Part shown: positions 11,837 through 24,482 of the stretch, in pieces
Position numbering within the stretch: the stretch's first letter is position 1
Layout: each line of letters opens with the position of its first letter
Assembly: GCF_000003605.2 (NCBI RefSeq)
Contig: NW_003137278.1
Location: 1 to 36,179 of the forward strand
DNA: 36,179 bases
Direction of reading: 5' to 3'
DNA from: Saccoglossus kowalevskii
Taxonomy: Eukaryota > Hemichordata > Enteropneusta > Harrimaniidae
Translations under genes and position numbers: made by a program
The notes under the pieces: generated by a model
The model's input: only the letters and a program-made list of their open reading frames with translations
Database searches by the model: none
Told to the model about the DNA's origin: nothing

Positions 11837-12375
11837 TTCCCATGTATTGTCTTCAGTGTCACCTAACTGGCCATACTCACTTTCCCATGTATTGTCTTCA
11901 GTATTACCTGTCTGGCCACCCTCACTTTCTCGTGTATTGTCTTCAGTATTACCTGTCTGGCCACCCTCACTTTCCCATGTATTGTCTTCAGTATTACCTG
12001 TCTGGCCACCCTTGCCTTCCCATGTATTGTCTTCAGTATTACCTGTCTGGCCACCCTCGCCTTGTCATGTATTGTCTTCAGTATTACCTGTCTGGCCACC
12101 CTCACTTTCCCATGTATTGTCTTCAGTATTACCTGTCTGGCCAGCCTCGCCTTCCCATGTATTGTTTTCAGTATTACCTGTCTGGCCACCCTCGCCTTCC
12201 CATGTATTGTCTTCAGTATTACCTGTCTGGCCAGCCTCGCCTTCCCATGTATTGTCTTCAGTGTTACCTATCTGGCCACCCTCGCCTTCTCATGTATTGT
12301 CTTCAGTATTACCAGTCTGGCCACCCTCACTTTCCCATGTATTGTCTTCAGTATTACCTGTCTGGCCAGCCTCGC

Positions 12376-13320
12376 CTTCCCATGTATTGTCTTCAGTTTT
12401 ACCTGTCTGGCCACCTCGCCTTCTCATGTATTGTCTTCAGTATTACCTGTCTGGCCAGCCTCGCCTTCTCATGTATTGTCTTCAGTGTCACCTGTCTGGT
12501 CACCCTCACTTTCCCATGTATTGTCTTCAGTATTACCTGTCTGGCCACCCTCGCCTTCTCATGTATTTTCTTCAGTATCACCTGACTTGCCACCCTCGCC
12601 TTCTCATGTATTGTCTTCAGTATTACATGTCTGGCCACCCACGCCTTCTCATGTATTGTATTCAGTATTACCTGTCTGGCCACACTCGCCTTCTCATGTA
12701 TTGTCTTCAGTATTACCTGTCTGGCCACCCTCGCCTTCCCATGTATTGTCTTCAGTGTCACCTGTCTGGCCACCCTCGCCTTCTCATATATTGTCTTCAG
12801 TATTACCTATCTGGCCACCCTCGCCTTCTCATATATTGTCTTCAGTATTACCTGTCTGGCCACCCACGCCTTCCCATGTATTGTCTTCAGTGCCACCTGT
12901 CTCGCCACCCTCGCCTTCCCATGTAGTGTCTTCTGTATTACTTGTCTGGCCAGCATCGCCTTCTCATGTATTGTCTTCAGTATTACCTGTCTGGCCACCC
13001 TCGCCTTCCCATGTATTGTCTTCAGTATTACCTGTCTGGCCACCCTCGCCTTCCCATGTATTTTATTCAGTATTACCTATCTGGCCACCATCGCCTTTCC
13101 ATGTATTGTCTTCAGTATTATCTGTCTGTCCACCCTCGCCTTCCCATGTATTGTCTTCAGTGTCACCTGTCTGGCCACCCTCGCCTTCCCATGTATTGTC
13201 TTCAGTGTCACCTAACTGGCCATACTCACTTTCCCATGTATTGTCTTCAGTATTACCTGTCTGGCCATCCTCACTTTCTCATGTATTGTCTTCAGTATTA
13301 CCTGTCTGGCCACCCTCACT
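12376..13320. repeat. Higher-order block, copy B (paralogue of 1-945)
   Basis: This is the partner of the block at the left end of the window. It carries the same TCAGTTTTACC unit (12,377), the same single-C deletion just after it, and the same ordered subtypes through the CTAACTGG unit at 13,186. Beyond this point the copies differ by three extra units (see 13,231-13,500). Because the next higher-order repeat copy starts at 13,861 with the same TTTTACC unit, this block is also the first of at least two tandem copies. Confidence 0.9.
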
Positions 13321-15900
13321 TTCCCATGTATTGTCTTCAGTATTACCTGTCTGGCCACCCTTGCCTTCCCATGTATTGTCTTCAGTATTACCTGTCTGGC
13401 CACCCTCACTTTCTCGTGTATTGTCTTCAGTATTACCTGTCTGGCCACCCTCACTTTCCCATGTATTGTCTTCAGTATTACCTGTCTGGCCACCCTTGCC
13501 TTCCCATGTATTGTCTTCAGTATTACCTGTCTGGCCACCCTCGCCTTGTCATGTATTGTCTTCAGTATTACCTGTCTGGCCACCCTCACTTTCCCATGTA
13601 TTGTCTTCAGTATTACCTGTCTGGCCACCCTCGCCTTCCCATGTATTGTCTTCAGTATTACCAGTCTGGCCACCCTCGCCTTCCCATGTATTGTCTTCAG
13701 TATTACCTGTCTGGCCAGCCTCGCCTTCCCATGTATTGTCTTCAGTGTTACCTATCTGGCCACCCTCGCCTTCTCATGTATTGTCTTCAGTATTACCAGT
13801 CTGGCCACCCTCACTTTCCCATGTATTGTCTTCAGTATTACCTGTCTGGCCAGCCTCGCCTTCCCATGTATTGTCTTCAGTTTTACCTGTCTGGCCACCC
13901 TCGCCTTCTCATGTATTGTCTTCAGTATTACCTGTCTGGCCAGCCTCGCCTTCTCTTGTATTGTCTTCAGTGTCACCTGTCTGGTCACCCTCACTTTCCC
14001 ATGTATTGTCTTCAGTATTACCTGTCTGGCCACCCTCGCCTTCTCATGTATTTTCTTCAGTATCACCTGACTTGCCACACTCGCCTTCTCATGTATTGTC
14101 TTCAGTATTACATGTCTGGCCACCCACGCCTTCTCATGTATTGTATTCAGTATTACCTGTCTGGCCACACTCGCCTTCTCATGTATTGTCTTCAGTATTA
14201 CCTGTCTGGCCACCCTCGCCTTCCCATGTATTGTCTTCAGTGTCACCTGTCTGGCCACCCTCGCCTTCTCATATATTGTCTTCAGTATTACCTATCTGGC
14301 CACCCTCGCCTTCTCATATATTGTCTTCAGTATTACCTGTCTGGCCACCCACGCCTTCCCATGTATTGTCTTCAGTGCCACCTGTCTGGCCACCCTCGCC
14401 TTCCCATGTAGTGTCTTCAGTATTACTTGTCTGGCCAGCATCGCCTTCTCATGTATTGTCTTCAGTATTACCTGTCTGGCCACCCTCGCCTTCCCATGTA
14501 TTGTCTTCAGTATTACCTGTCTGGCCACCCTCGCCTTCCCATGTATTTTATTCAGTATTACCTATCTGGCCACCATCGCCTTTCCATGTATTGTCTTCAG
14601 TATTATCTGTCTGGCCACCCTCGCCTTCCCATGTATTGTCTTCAGTGTCACCTGTCTGGCCATCCTCGCCTTCCCATGTATTGTCTTCAGTGTCACCTAA
14701 CTGGCCATACTCACTTTCCCATGTATTGTCTTCAGTATTACCTGTCTGGCCACCCTCACTTTCTCGTGTATTGTCTTCAGTATTACCTGTCTGGCCACCC
14801 TCACTTTCCCATGTATTGTCTTCAGTATTACCTGTCTGGCCACCCTTGCCTTCCCATGTATTGTCTTCAGTATTACCTGTCTGGCCACCCTCGCCTTGTC
14901 ATGTATTGTCTTCAGTATTACCTGTCTGGTCACCCTCACTTTCCCATGTATTGTCTTCAGTATTACCTGTCTGGCCAGCCTCGCCTTCCCATGTATTGTC
15001 TTCACTATTACCAGTCTGGCCACCTTCGCCTTCCCATGTATTGTCTTCAGTATTACCTGTCTGGCCAGCCTCGCCTTCCCATGTATTGTCTTCAGTGTTA
15101 CCTATCTGGCCACCCTCGCCTTCTCATGTATTGTCTTCAGTATTACCTGTCTGGCCACCCTCACTTTCCCATGTATTGTTTTCAGTATTACCTGTCTGGC
15201 CAGCCTCGCCTTCCCATGTATTGTCTTCAGTATTACCTGTCTGGCCACCCTCGCCTTCTCATGTATTGTCTTCAGTATTACCTGTCTCGCCAGCCTCGCC
15301 TTCTCATGTATTGTCTTCAGTGTCACCTGTCTGGTCACCCTCACTTTCCCATGTATTGTCTTCAGTATTACCTGTCTGGCCACCCTCGCCTTCTCATGTA
15401 TTTTCTTCAGTATCACCTGTCTTGCCACCCTCGCCTTCTCATGTATTGTCTTCAGTATTACATGTCTGGCCAAACACGCCTTCTCATGTATTGTCTTCAG
15501 TATTACCTGTCTTGCCACCCTCGCCTTCTCATGTATTGTATTCAGTATTACCTGTCTGGCCACACTCGCCTTCTCATGTATTGTCTTCAGTATTACCTGT
15601 CTGGCCACCCTCGCCTTCCCATGTATTGTCTTCAGTGTCACCTGTCTGGCCACCCTCGCCTTCTCATATATTGTCTTCAGTATTACCTATCTGGCCACCC
15701 TCGCCTTCTCATATATTGTCTTCAGTATTACCTCTCTGGCCACCCTCGCCTTCCCATGTATTGTCTTCAGTGCCACCTGTCTGGCCACCCTCGCCTTCCC
15801 ATGTAGTGTCTTCAGTATTACTTGTCTGGCCAGCATCGCCTTCTCATGTATTGTCTTCAGTATTACCTGTCTGGCCACCCTCACTTTCCCATGTATTGTC
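12377..15900. repeat. About 30-33 unit higher-order repeat, 2.5 tandem copies
   Basis: Copies begin at 12,377 (33 units less 1 bp), 13,861 (30 units) and 15,211 (partial, to about 15,900). Diagnostic units recur in register: CATGTAGTG at 12,916, 14,401 and 15,796; T at 11,837, 13,186 and 14,671; TATTTTCTTCAGTATCACC at 12,556, 14,041 and 15,391. The basic T-to-T period is 30 units (1,349 bp, one base deleted), and the 33-unit spacing is explained by the three-unit duplication at 13,231-13,500. After about 15,900 the order switches to the 2,184-type block. Confidence 0.87.
13231..13500. repeat. 135-bp (three-unit) tandem duplication inside a T-B module
   Basis: Bases 13,231-13,365 and 13,366-13,500 are adjacent copies of the plain, TCTCGTG and CCCTTGCC trio, with two mismatches (CCATCC and TCTCATG in the first copy). 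The same trio is duplicated at 24,483-24,752, where the copies look identical by eye. Confidence 0.9.
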
Positions 15901-16576
15901 TTCAGTGTCACTTGTCTGGCCACCCTCGCCTTCCCATGTATTGTCTTCAGTATTACCTGTCTGGCCACCCTCACCTTTTCATGTATTGTCTTCAGTATTA
16001 CCTGTCTGGCCACCCTCACTTTCCCATGTATTGTCTTCAGTATTACCTGTCTGGCCACCCTCACTTTCCCATGTTTTGTCTTCAGTATTACCTGTCTGGC
16101 CACCCTAACTTTCTCATGTATTGTCTTCAGTATTACCTGTCTAGCCACCAACGCCTTCCCATGTATTGTCTTCAGTATTACCTGTCTGTCCACCCTCGCC
16201 TTCCCATGTATTGTCTTCAGTATTACCTGTCTGGCCATCCTCACTTTCTCATGTATTGTCGTCAGTATTACCTGTCTGGCCACCTCGCCTTCCCATGTAT
16301 TGTCTTTAGCATTACCTGTCTGGCCACGCTCGCCTTCCCATGTATTGTCTTCAGTATTACCTGTCTGGCCACCCGCACTTTCCCATGTATTGTCTTTAGT
16401 ATTACCTGTCTGGCCACCCTCGCCATCCCATGTATTGTCTTCAGTATTACCTGTCTGGCCACCCTCGCCTTCTCATGTATTGTCTTCAGTGTCACCTGTC
16501 TGGTCACCCTCAGTTTCCCATGTATTGTCTTCAGTATTACCTGTCTGGCCACCCTCACTTTCCCATGTATTGTCTT
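15864..16576. repeat. 713-bp block, copy 2 (partner 2,184-2,896)
   Basis: This is the second copy of the block at 2,184. Identity stops abruptly at 16,576, where the copy reads GTCTTTAAGTATT with an extra A instead of GTCTTCAGTATT. The following units match the 6,839-7,513 block instead. The right edge is therefore a visible junction between two higher-order types, with a 1-bp insertion at the join. Confidence 0.9.
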
Positions 16577-18225
16577 TAAGTATTACCTGTCTGGCCAGCC
16601 TCGCCTTCCCATGTATTGTCTTCAGTATTACCTGTCTGGCCAGCCTCGCCTTCCCATGTATTGTCTTCAGTGTTACCTATCTGGCCACCCTCGCCTTCTC
16701 ATGTATTGTCTTCAGTATTACCTGTCTGGCCACCCTCACTTTCCCATGTATTGTCTTCAGTATTACCTGTCTGGCCAGCCTCGCCTTCCCATGTATTGTC
16801 TTCAGTTTTACCTGTCTGGCCACCCTCGCCTTCTCATGTATTGTCTTCAGTATTACCTGTCTGGCCAGCCTCGCCTTCTCATGTATTGTCTTCAGTGTCA
16901 CCTGTCTGGTCACCCTCACTTTCCCATGTATTGTCTTCAGTATTACCTGTCTGGCCACCCTCGCCTTCTCATGTATTGTCTTCAGTGTCACCTAACTGGC
17001 CATACTCACTTTCCCATGTATTGTCTTCAGTATTACCTGTCTGGCCACCCTCACTTTCTCGTGTATTGTCTTCAGTATTACCTGTCTGGCCACCCTCACT
17101 TTCCCATGTATTGTCTTCAGTATTACCTGTCTGGCCACCCTTGCCTTCCCATGTATTGTCTTCAGTATTACCTGTCTGGCCACCCTCGCCTTGTCATGTA
17201 TTGTCTTCAGTATTACCTGTCTGGCCACCCTCACTTTCCCATGTATTGTCTTCAGTATTACCTGTCTGGCCAGCCTCGCCTTCCCATGTATTGTCTTCAG
17301 TATTACCAGTCTGGCCACCTTCGCCTTCCCATGTATTGTCTTCAGTATTACCTGTCTGGCCACCCTCGCCTTCCCATGTATTGTCTTCAGTGTTACCTGT
17401 CTGGCCACCCTCGCCTTCTCATGTATTGTCTTCAGTATTACCTGTCTGGCCACCCTCACTTTCCCATGTATTGTCTTCAGTATTACCTGTCTGGCCACCC
17501 TCGCCTTCTCATGTATTGTCTTCAGTATTACCTGTCTGGCCACCCTCGCCTTCTCATGTATTGTCTTCAGTATTACCTGTCTGGCCACCCTCGCCTTCTC
17601 ATGTATTGTCTTCAGTATTACCTGTCTGGCCACCCTCACTTTCCCATGTATTGTCTTCAGTATTACCTGTCTGGCCACCCTCGCCTTCTCATGTATTGTC
17701 TTCAGTGTCACCTGTCTGGCCACCCTCACTTTCCCATGTATTGTCTTCAGTATTACCTGTCTGGCCACCCTCACTTTCCCATATATTGTCTTCAGTATTA
17801 CCTGTCTGGCCACCCTCGCCTTCTCATGTATTGTCTTCAGTGTCACCTGTCTGGCCTCCCTCGCCTTCCCATGTATTTTATTCAGTATTACCTATCTGGC
17901 CACCATCGCCTTTCCATGTATTGTCTTCAGTATTATCTGTCTGGCCACCCTGGCCTTCCCATGTATTGTCTTCAGTGTCACCTGTCTGGCCACCCTCGCC
18001 TTCCCATGTATTGTCTTCAGTGTCACCTAACTGGCCATACTCACTTTCCCATGTATTGTCTTCAGTATTACCTGTCTGGCCACCCTCACTTTCTCGTGTA
18101 TTGTCTTCAGTATTACCTGTCTGGCCACCCTCACTTTCCCATGTATTGTCTTCAGTATTACCTGTCTGGCCACCCTTGCCTTCCCATGTATTGTCTTCAG
18201 TATTACCTGTCTGGCCACCCTCGCC

Positions 18226-18525
18226 TTCTCATGTGTTGTCTTCACTGTCACCTGTCTGGTCACCCTCACTTTCCCATGTATTGTCTTCAGTATTACCTGT
18301 CTGGCCACCCTCACTTTCCCATGTATTGTCTTCAGTATTACCTGTCTGGCCAGCCTCGCCTTCCCATGTATTGTCTTCAGTATTACCTGTCTGGTCACCC
18401 TCGCCTTCTCATGTATTGTCTTCAGTATTACCTGTCTGGCCACCCTCACTTTCCCATGTATTGTCTTCAGTATTACCTTTCTGGCCAGCCTCGCCTTCCC
18501 ATGTATTGTCTTCAGTATTACCTGT
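18226..18525. repeat. G-type unit series (CATGTGTTGTCTTCACTGTC) replacing a B unit
   Basis: G units carry TGTGTTGTCTTCACTGTCACC. Starts are 8100, 18226, 20608, 21373, 22138, 25787 and 33535. At 18,226 the G unit stands exactly 225 bp after the T unit at 18,001, the slot normally held by a B unit. The following units follow the G-type order (CCAGCC, GGTCACC, ACCTTTCTGG), so this is a switch between two higher-order types in register. Confidence 0.85.
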
Positions 18526-18680
18526 CTGGCCCAGCCTCACTTTCCCATGTATTGTCTTCAGTATTACCTGTCTGGGCCAGCCTCGCCTTCCCATGTATGT
18601 CTCAGTATTACCTGTCTGGCCATCCTCGCCTTTCCATGTATTGTCTTCAGTGTTACCTATCTGGCCACTCTCGCTTCTCA
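18526..18680. other. Cluster of five 1-bp indels in the array
   Basis: Against the 45-bp phase there is an extra C at about 18,530 (GGCCCAGCC), an extra G at 18,574-18,576 (CTGGGCC), missing T at about 18,598 (GTATGTC) and 18,602 (TCTCAG), and a missing C at about 18,674 (TCGCTTCTC). Four of the five change a homopolymer run length. No other 150-bp stretch of the window has so many. The position lies between a G-type series and a TATAG cassette. Either a recombination junction or a poorly polished assembly join would produce this. Confidence 0.85.
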
Positions 18681-20607
18681 TGTATTGTCTTCAGTATTAC
18701 CTGTCTGGCCACCCTCACTTTCCCATGTATAGTCTTCAGTATTACCTGTCTGGCCAGCCTCGCCTTCCCATGTATTGTCTTCCGTATTACCTGTCTGGCC
18801 ACCCTCGCCTTCCCATGTATTGTCTTCAGTATTACCTGTCTGGCCAGCCTCGCCTTCTCATGTATTGTCTTCAGTATTGCCTGGCTGGCCAGCCTCGCCT
18901 TCTCATGTATTTTCTTCAGTGTCACCTGTCTGGCCACCCTCGCCTTCTCATGTATTTTCTTCAGTATCACCTGACTTGCCACACTCGCCTTCTCATGTAT
19001 TGTCTTCAGTATTACATGTCTGGCCACCCACGCCTTCTCATGTATTGTATTCAGTATTACCTGTCTGGCCACACTCGACTTCTCATGTATTGTCTTCAGT
19101 ATTACCTGTCTGGCCACCCTCGCCTTCCCATGTATTGTCTTCAGTGTCACCTGTCTGGCCACCCTCGCCTTCTCATATATTGTCTTCAGTATTACCTATC
19201 TGGCCACCCTCGCCTTCTCATATATTGTCTTCAGTATTACCTGTCTGGCCACCCACGCCTTCCCATGTATGGTCTTCAGTGCCACCTGTCTGGCCACCCT
19301 CGCCTTCCCATGTAGTGTCTTCAGTATTACTTGTCTGGCCAGCATCGCCTTCTCATGTATTGTCTTCAGTATTACCTGTCTGGCCACCCTCACTTTCCCA
19401 TGTATAGTCTTCAGTATTACCTGTCTGGCCAGCCTCGCCTTCCCATGTATTGTCTTCAGTATTATCTGTCTGGCCACCCTCGCCTTCCCATGTATTGTCT
19501 TCAGTATTACCTGTCTGGCCAGCCTCGCCTTCTCATGTATTGTCTTCAGTTTTGCCTGGCTGGCCAGCCTCGCCTTCTCATGTATTTTCTTCAGTGTCAC
19601 CTGTCTGGCCACCCTCGCATTCCAATGTATTATCTTCAGTATTACCTATCTGGCCACCCTCGCCTTCCCATGTATTGTCTTCAGTATTACCTGTCTGGCC
19701 AGCCTCGCCTTCTCATGTATTATCTTCAGTATTACCTATCTGGCCACCCTCGCCTTCCCATGTATTGTCTTCAGTATTACCTGTCTGGCCACCCTCGCCT
19801 TCCCATGTATTGTCTTCAGTATTACCTGTCTGGCTACCCTCGCCTTCTCATGTATTGTCTTCAGTGTCACCTGTCTGGTCACCCTCAGTTTCCCATGTAT
19901 TGTCTTCAGTATTACCTGTCTGGCCACCCACACTTTCCCATGTATTGTCTTCAGTATTACCTGTCAGGCCACCCTCGCCTTCTCATGTATTGTCTTCAGT
20001 GTCATCTGTCTGGCCACCCTCACTTTCCCATGTATTGTCTTCAGTATTACCTGTCCGGCCACCCTCACTTTCCCATGTATTGTCTTCAGTATTACCTGTC
20101 TGGCCACCCTCACTTTCTCATGTATTGTCTTCAGTATTACCTGTCTGGCCACCAACGCCTTCCCATGTATTGTCTTCAGTATTACCTGTCTGGCCACCCT
20201 CGCCTTCCCATGTATTGTCTTCAGTATTACCTGTCTGTCCATCCTCACTTTCTCATGTATTGTCTTCAGTATTACCTGTCTGGCCACCTCGCCTTCCCAT
20301 GTATTGTCTTTAGTATTACCTGTCTGGCCACGCTCGCCTTCCCATGTATTGTCTTCAGTATTACCTGTCTGGCCACCCTCACTTTCCCATGTATTGTCTT
20401 TAGTATTACCTGTCTGGCCACCCTCGCCATCCCATGTATTGTCTTCAGTATTACCTGTCTGGCCACCCTCGCCTTCCCATGTTTTGTCTTCAGTATTACC
20501 TGTCTGGCCACCCTCACTTTCCCATGTATTGTTTTCAGTATTACCTGTCTGGCCACCCTCGCCTTCCCATGTATTTCTTCAGTATTACCTGTCTGGCCAC
20601 CCTCGCC

Positions 20608-22542
20608 TTCTCATGTGTTGTCTTCACTGTCACCTGTCTGGTCACCCTCACTTTCCCATGTATTGTCTTCAGTATTACCTGTCTGGCCACCCTCACTTTC
20701 CCATGTATTGTCTTCAGTATTACCTGTCTGGCCAGCCTCGCCTTCCCATGTATTGTCTTCAGTATTACCTGTCTGGTCACCCTCGCCTTCTCATGTATTG
20801 TCTTCAGTATTACCTGTCTGGCCACCCTCACTTTCCCATGTATTGTCTTCAGTATTACCTTTCTGGCCAGCCTCGCCTTCCCATGTATTGTCTTCAGTAT
20901 TACCTGTCTGGCCACCCTCGCCTTCCCATGTATTGTCTTCAGTATTACCTCTCTGGCCAGCCTCGCCTTCCCATGTATTGTCTTCAGTGTTACCTATCTG
21001 GCCACCCTCGCCTTCTCATGTATTGTCTTCAGTATTACCTGTCTGGCCAGCCTCACCTTCTCATGTATTGTCTTCAGTGTCACCTATCTGGCCACCATCG
21101 CCTTCCCATGTATTGTCTTCAGTATTACCTGTCTGGCCACCCTCACTTTCCCATGTATTGTCTTTAGTATTACCTGTCTGGCCACCCTCGCCATCCCATG
21201 TATTGTCTTCAGTATTACCTGTCTGGCCACCCTCGCCTTCCCATGTATTGTCTTCAGTATTACCTGTCTGGCCACCCTCACATTCCCATGTATTGTCTTC
21301 AGTATTACCTGTCTGGCCACCCTCGCCTTCCCATGTATTGTCTTCAGTATTACCTGTCTGGCCACCCTCGCCTTCTCATGTGTTGTCTTCACTGTCACCT
21401 GTCTGGTCACCCTCACTTTCCCATGTATTGTCTTCAGTATTACCTGTCTGGCCACCCTCACTTTCCCATGTATTGTCTTCAGTATTACCTGTCTGGCCAG
21501 CCTCGCCTTCCCATGTATTGTCTTCAGTATTACCTGTCTGGTCACCCCCGCCTTCTCATGTATTGTCTTCAGTATTACCTGTCTGGCCACCCTCACTTTC
21601 CCATGTATTGTCTTCAGTATTACCTTTCTGGCCAGCCTCGCCTTCCCATGTATTGTCTTCAGTATTACCTGTCTGGCCACCCTCGCCTTCCCATGTATTG
21701 TCTTCAGTATTACCTGTCTGGCCAGCCTCGCCTTCCTATGTATTGTCTTCAGTGTTACCTATCTGGCCACCCTCGCCTTCTCATGTATTGTGTTCAGTAT
21801 TACCTGCCTGGCCAGCCTCGCCTTCTCATGTATTGTCTTCAGTGTCACCTATCTGGCCACCATCGCCTTCCCATGTATTGTCTTCAGTATTACCTGTCTG
21901 GCCACCCTCACTTTCCCATGTATTGTCTTTAGTATTACCTGTCTGGCCACCCTCGCCATCCCATGTATTGTCTTCAGTATTACCTGTCTGGCCACCCTCG
22001 CCTTCCCATGTATTGTCTTCAGTATTACCTGTCTGGCCACCCTCACTTTCCCATGTATTGTCTTCAGTATTACCTGTCTGGCCACCCTCGCCTTCCCATG
22101 TATTGTCTTCAGTATTACCTGTCTGGCCACCCTCGCCTTCTCATGTGTTGTCTTCACTGTCACCTGTCTGGTCACCCTCACTTTCCCATGTATTGTCTTC
22201 AGTATTACCTGTCTGGCCACCCTCACTTTCCCATGTATTGTCTTCAGTATTACCTGTCTGGCCAGCCTCGCCTTCCCATGTATTGTCTTCAGTATTACCT
22301 GTCTGGTCACCCCCGCCTTCTCATGTATTGTCTTCAGTATTACCTGTCTGGCCACCCTCAATTTCCCATGTATTGTCTTCAGTATTACCTTTCTGGCCAG
22401 CCTCGCCTTCCCATGTATTGTCTTCAGTATTACCTGTCTGGCCACCCTCGCCTTCCCATGTATTGTCTTCAGTATTACCTGTATGACCAGCCTCGCCTTC
22501 CCATGTATTGTCTTCAGTGTCACCTATCTGGCCACCCTCGCC
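20608..22542. repeat. 765-bp (17-unit) higher-order repeat, about 2.5 tandem copies
   Basis: Copies start at the G unit at 20,608, 21,373 and 22,138, exactly 765 bp apart. Units correspond one to one: G; plain; CCAGCC; GGTCACC; TTCTC; ACCTTTCTGG; and so on through GTGTTACCTATC, GTGTCACCTATC, GTCTTTAG and CATCCCATG. Differences by eye are few (for example CCCCGCC in copies 2 and 3, GTGTTCAG and CTGCCTGG in copy 2, GTATGACC in copy 3). The third copy loses the order after its ninth unit. Related single copies lie at about 25,787-26,300 and 33,130-33,990. Confidence 0.92.
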
Positions 22543-22722
22543 TTCTCATGTATTGTTTTCAGTATTACCTGTCAGGCCACCCTCGCCTTCCCATGTATTG
22601 TCTTCAGTGTCACCTGTCTGGCCACCCTCGCCTTCCCATGTATCGTCTTCAGTGTCACCTGACTGGCCACCCTCACTTTCCCATGTATTGTCTTCAGTAT
22701 TACCTGTCTGGCCACCCTCACT

Positions 22723-23038
22723 TTCTCATGTATTGTCTTCAGTATTACCTGTCTGGCCACCTTCGCCTTCCCATGTATTGTCATCAGTATTACCTGTCTG
22801 GCCACCCTCACTTTCCCATGTATTGTCTTCAGTATTACCTGTCTGGCCACCCTTGCTTTCCCATGTATTGTCTTCAGTATTACCTGTCTGGTCCACCCTC
22901 GCCTTCTCATGTATTGTCTTCAGTATTACCTGTCTGGCCACCCTCACTTTCTCATGTATTGTCTTCAGTATTACCTGTCTGGCCACCTTCGCCTTCCCAT
23001 GTATTGTCATCAGTATTACCTGTCTGGCCACCCTCACT
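22723..23038. repeat. Duplicated GTCATCAG unit pair with 1-bp insertion between copies
   Basis: The two-unit series with CCACCTTCGCC then GTCATCAG at 22,723-22,812 recurs at 22,949-23,038, 226 bp later (five units plus one). The extra base is the T in GGTCCACCC at about 22,892. Single versions occur around 10,303-10,392 and 34,075-34,164, so the doubling is local to this site. Confidence 0.82.
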
Positions 23039-23132
23039 TTCCCATGTATTGTCTTCAGTATTACCTGTCTGGCCACCCTCACTTTCCCATGTATTTATTG
23101 TCTTCAGTATTACCTGTCTGGCCAGCCACGCC

Positions 23133-24437
23133 TTCCCATGTATTGTCTTCAGTATTACCTGTCTGGCCACCCTCGCCTTCCCATGTATTGTCTTCAGTAT
23201 TACCTGTCTGGCCATCCTCGCCTTTCCATGTATTGTCTTCAGTGTTACCTATCTGGCCACTCTCGCCTTCTCATGTATTGTCTTCAGTATTACCTGTCTG
23301 GCCACCCTCACTTTCCCATGTATAGTCTTCAGTATTACCTGTCTGGCCAGCCTCGCCTTCCCATGTATTGTCTTCAGTATTACCTGTCTGGCCACCCTCG
23401 CCTTCCCATGTATTGTCTTCAGTATTACCTGTCTGGCCAGCCTCGCCTTCTCATGTATTGTCTTCAGTATTGCCTGGCTGGCCAGCCTCGCCTTCTCATG
23501 TATTTTCTTCAGTGTCACCTGTCTGGCCACCCTCGCCTTCCCATGTATTATCTTCAGTATTACCTATCTGGCCACCCTCGCCTTCCCATGTATTGTCTTC
23601 AGTATTACCTGTCTGGCCAGCCTCGCCTTCTCATGTATTATCTTCAGTATTACCTATCTGGCCACCCTCGCCTTCCCATGTATTGTCTTCAGTATTACCT
23701 GTCTGGCCACCCTCGCCTTCCCATGTATTGTCTTCAGTATTACCTGTCTGGCTACCCTCGCCTTCTCATGTATTGTCTTCAGTGTCACCTGTCTGGTCAC
23801 CCTCAGTTTCCCATGTATTGTCTTCAGTATTACCTGTCTGGCCACCCTCACTTTCCCATGTATTGTCTTCAGTATTACCTGTCAGGCCACCCTCGCCTTC
23901 TCATGTATTGTCTTCAGTGTCACCTGTCTGGCCACCCTCACTTTCCCATGTATTGTCTTCAGTATTACCTGTCCGGCCACCCTCACTTTCCCATGTATTG
24001 TCTTCAGTATTACCTGTCTGGCCACCCTCGCCTTCTCATGTATTGTCTTCAGTGTCACCTGTCTGGCCACCCTCGCCTTCCCATGTATTTTATTCAGTAT
24101 TACCTATCTGGCCACCATCACATTTCCATGTATTGTCTTCAGTATTATCTGTCTGGCCACCCTCACCTTCCCATGTATTGTCTTCAGTATTACCTGTCTG
24201 GCCAGCCTCGCCTTCCCATGTATTGTCTTCAGTATTACCTGTCTGGCCACCCTCGCCTTCCCATCTATTGTCTTCAGTATTACCTGTCTGGCCACCCTCG
24301 CCTTCCCATGTATTTTATTCAGTATTACCTATCTGGCCACCATCGCCTTTCCATGTATTGTCTTCAGTATTATCTGTCTGGCCACCCTCGCCTTCCCATG
24401 TATTGTCTTCAGTGTCACCTGTCTGGCCACCCTCGCC
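23133..24437. repeat. Long higher-order block, copy 2
   Basis: This is the counterpart of 10,487-11,836 at an initial offset of 12,646 bp. It contains the TATAG unit at 23,313, the ATTGCCTGGCTGG unit at 23,448, GGCTACCC near 23,750 and P units at 24,078 and 24,303, and ends at the T unit 24,438. The similarity continues past the T unit through the B module. Confidence 0.82.
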
Positions 24438-24482
24438 TTCCCATGTATTGTCTTCAGTGTCACCTAACTGGCCATACTCACT

